64,000 nt of DNA from Sandaracinus amylolyticus (GTDB lineage Bacteria; Myxococcota_A; Polyangia; Polyangiales; Sandaracinaceae): positions 4,278,001 through 4,342,000 of the forward strand of contig NZ_CP011125.1 of assembly GCF_000737325.1 (NCBI RefSeq). Direction: 5' to 3'. Position 1 is the stretch's first letter. Every line of letters starts with the position of its first letter. Below the pieces are notes generated by a model. That model saw nothing but the letters and a program-made list of their open reading frames with translations. It searched no databases and had not been told where the DNA came from. A program made the translations under genes and the position numbers. Below, piece by piece: positions 62,784-64,000 of this stretch.

Positions 62784-64000
62784 ATGGAGAACGGCCCCAA
62801 GCTGGACAGCTCGGAAGTCCTGGAGCGCATCGGCGCCTCGATTCGCGATCGCTTCGCGTCGCAGAAGCGCGTGCTCTCCTTCGAGGAGTACCTCGCGCTC
62901 TTCCGCCAGCACCCCTGGCGTCACAGCCGCGACGCGGCGCGTTACCTGCGCGACTGCTTCGATCACTTCGGCAAGGAGACGCTATCGAAGCCCGGTGGCC
63001 CGCAGACGCGGTTCAAGCTGTTCGATCTCGCGTTCCTGAAGGAGACCGACGGGCGCCGCCGCCACGACTACCTCGTCGGCCACGAGGACATCCAGCAGGC
63101 GTTCTATCGCGTGCTCGGCAACTTCGTGCGCGAGGGCCGCATCAACAAGCTCGTGATGCTGCACGGCCCGAACGGCAGCGCGAAGACGACCTTCGTGCAC
63201 TGCATGATGAAGGGCCTCGAGGCGTACTCCGAGACCGACGACGGCGCGCTCTACGTCTTCTCGTGGATCTTCCCGCGCGGCCGCGACGGTCGCACCGTGG
63301 GCTTCGGCTCGAACGACGACTCGATGATGCGCGACGGATCGTTCGCGCACCTGCCCGACGCGCAGATCGATCTGCGCATGGTGAGCGAGCTGCGCGAGAG
63401 CCCGCTGCTGCTCCTGCCGCGCCCCGAGCGCCGTCGCCTGGTGCGCGACGCGTACGAAGCCGCGAACATCCAGGAGGTGCCGACCGCGCTCGTCATGGAG
63501 GGCCAGCTCGGCGCGAAGAACAAGCAGATCTTCGAGGCGCTCCTGACGGCGTATCGCGGTGACCTGCGCCGCGTGCTCGCGCACGTGCGCGTCGAGCGCT
63601 TCTACGTGTCGGAGCGCTATCGCCAGGCTGCCGTGACGGTCGGCCCGCAGATGGCCGTCGACGCGCAGGAGCGACAGATCACGATGGATCGCTCGCTCGC
63701 GGCGCTGCCCGCGTCGCTCGCGTCGCTCTCGCTGTACGAGACGCACGGCGAGCTCGTCGACGCGAGCGGTGGCCTGCTCGAGTTCAGCGATCTCCTGAAG
63801 CGTCCGCTCGACGCGTGGCGCTATTTGCTGCTCGCGGTGGAGGAGGGCGAGATCGCGCTCGCGCAGAGCGTGCTCCCGCTGAACGCGGTGTTCGTCTCGA
63901 CGTCGAACGACATCCACCTCAAGGCGTTCCGCGAGCACCACGAGTACCGCTCGTTCCGCGGCCGGCTCTCGCTGGTGCGCGTCCCGTACCTCCTCGACTA
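62784..64000 (+). CDS. prkA: PrkA-family AAA/Ser kinase protein, N-terminal part (3' truncated by window edge)
   Basis: At least 405 aa, running off the right end of the window. The N-terminus (VLSFEEYLALFRQHPWRHSRDAARYLRD) and the AAA-type Walker A in MLHGPNGSAKTTFVHCM (about residue 130), then LRESPLLLLP and FEALLTAYRGDLRRVL, are characteristic of PrkA/YeaG proteins. Those are reported as Ser kinases or AAA proteases involved in stress and sporulation-type responses. In many bacteria prkA is followed by a DUF444 gene and a SpoVR-like gene, which may lie just outside. ATG 62784 follows ACCG without a strong ribosome site. Confidence 0.88.
   Translation, partial: MENGPKLDSSEVLERIGASIRDRFASQKRVLSFEEYLALFRQHPWRHSRDAARYLRDCFDHFGKETLSKPGGPQTRFKLFDLAFLKETDGRRRHDYLVGHEDIQQAFYRVLGNFVREGRINKLVMLHGPNGSAKTTFVHCMMKGLEAYSETDDGALYVFSWIFPRGRDGRTVGFGSNDDSMMRDGSFAHLPDAQIDLRMVSELRESPLLLLPRPERRRLVRDAYEAANIQEVPTALVMEGQLGAKNKQIFEALLTAYRGDLRRVLAHVRVERFYVSERYRQAAVTVGPQMAVDAQERQITMDRSLAALPASLASLSLYETHGELVDASGGLLEFSDLLKRPLDAWRYLLLAVEEGEIALAQSVLPLNAVFVSTSNDIHLKAFREHHEYRSFRGRLSLVRVPYLLD

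Overview
The window is about 64 kb of very GC-rich, densely coding bacterial chromosome. No rRNA, tRNA, CRISPR array, integrase, transposase or phage gene was recognised. Several traits together suggest a myxobacterium-type organism (Myxococcota, Polyangia; Sandaracinus-like is my guess from memory, not a database result). These are two Hanks-type Ser/Thr kinases with C-terminal membrane anchors, FHA-domain proteins, a PP2C phosphatase, an FHA-GGDEF protein, many Cys- and Asp-rich lipoproteins with MopE-like or thrombospondin-3-like repeats, and a chromosomal parAB pair.

Layout. 1-3.7 kb: end of an unknown protein, a crotonase and dual-FHA operon, a TlpA-like thioredoxin, and a ribbon-helix-helix/zinc-knuckle gene pair whose upstream region carries four related operator-like sites. 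4-5.9 kb: a lipoprotein-maturation locus (tiny lipoprotein, lspA, lgt). 5.9-7.9 kb: repeat-rich, gene-poor DNA with two small genes and a 42-bp tandem array. 7.9-16.9 kb: MopE-like lipoprotein, SEC-C protein, ileS, folD and a membrane fatty-acid hydroxylase. 16.9-28.7 kb: proline-rich lipoprotein, parAB, a receptor kinase, map, a phosphatase/Rieske/FHA-GGDEF operon, secreted Cys-rich lipoproteins and a Bcp peroxiredoxin. 28.8-37 kb: scpA-scpB with very large 18-bp-repeat-encoded tails, glyQ-glyS and a two-domain PPDK relative. 37-45.5 kb: a PEGA kinase, two lipoproteins, mutS. 45.6-51 kb: the conserved pheA-aroA-cmk-rpsA housekeeping run. 51-61 kb: AmpG-like permease, AI-2E/PerM-family protein, a GAF fragment, VWA/TSP3 lipoprotein, PP2C, ceramidase-like lipoprotein, serA. 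61-64 kb: a 41-bp tandem array, two small lipoproteins and the start of prkA.

How it fits together. Housekeeping functions (translation, chromosome segregation, one-carbon, aromatic and serine synthesis, mismatch repair) are interleaved with an envelope/signalling set. Eleven predicted lipoproteins lie in the same window as both lspA and lgt. The clearest unusual features are: (i) the adjacent condensin genes scpA and scpB, each carrying an independent acidic tail built from 18-bp repeats; (ii) four intergenic tandem arrays with unit lengths of 24, 34, 41-42 and 113 bp, some able to form hairpins; (iii) large perfect palindromes just upstream of the hydroxylase, serA and VWA-lipoprotein genes; and (iv) a recurring TAnnnT -10-like hexamer only 7-9 nt before start codons, which suggests that leaderless transcription is common. 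Start codons were chosen from Shine-Dalgarno spacing, neighbour overlaps and this -10 pattern. Functions are inferred from motifs read by eye.
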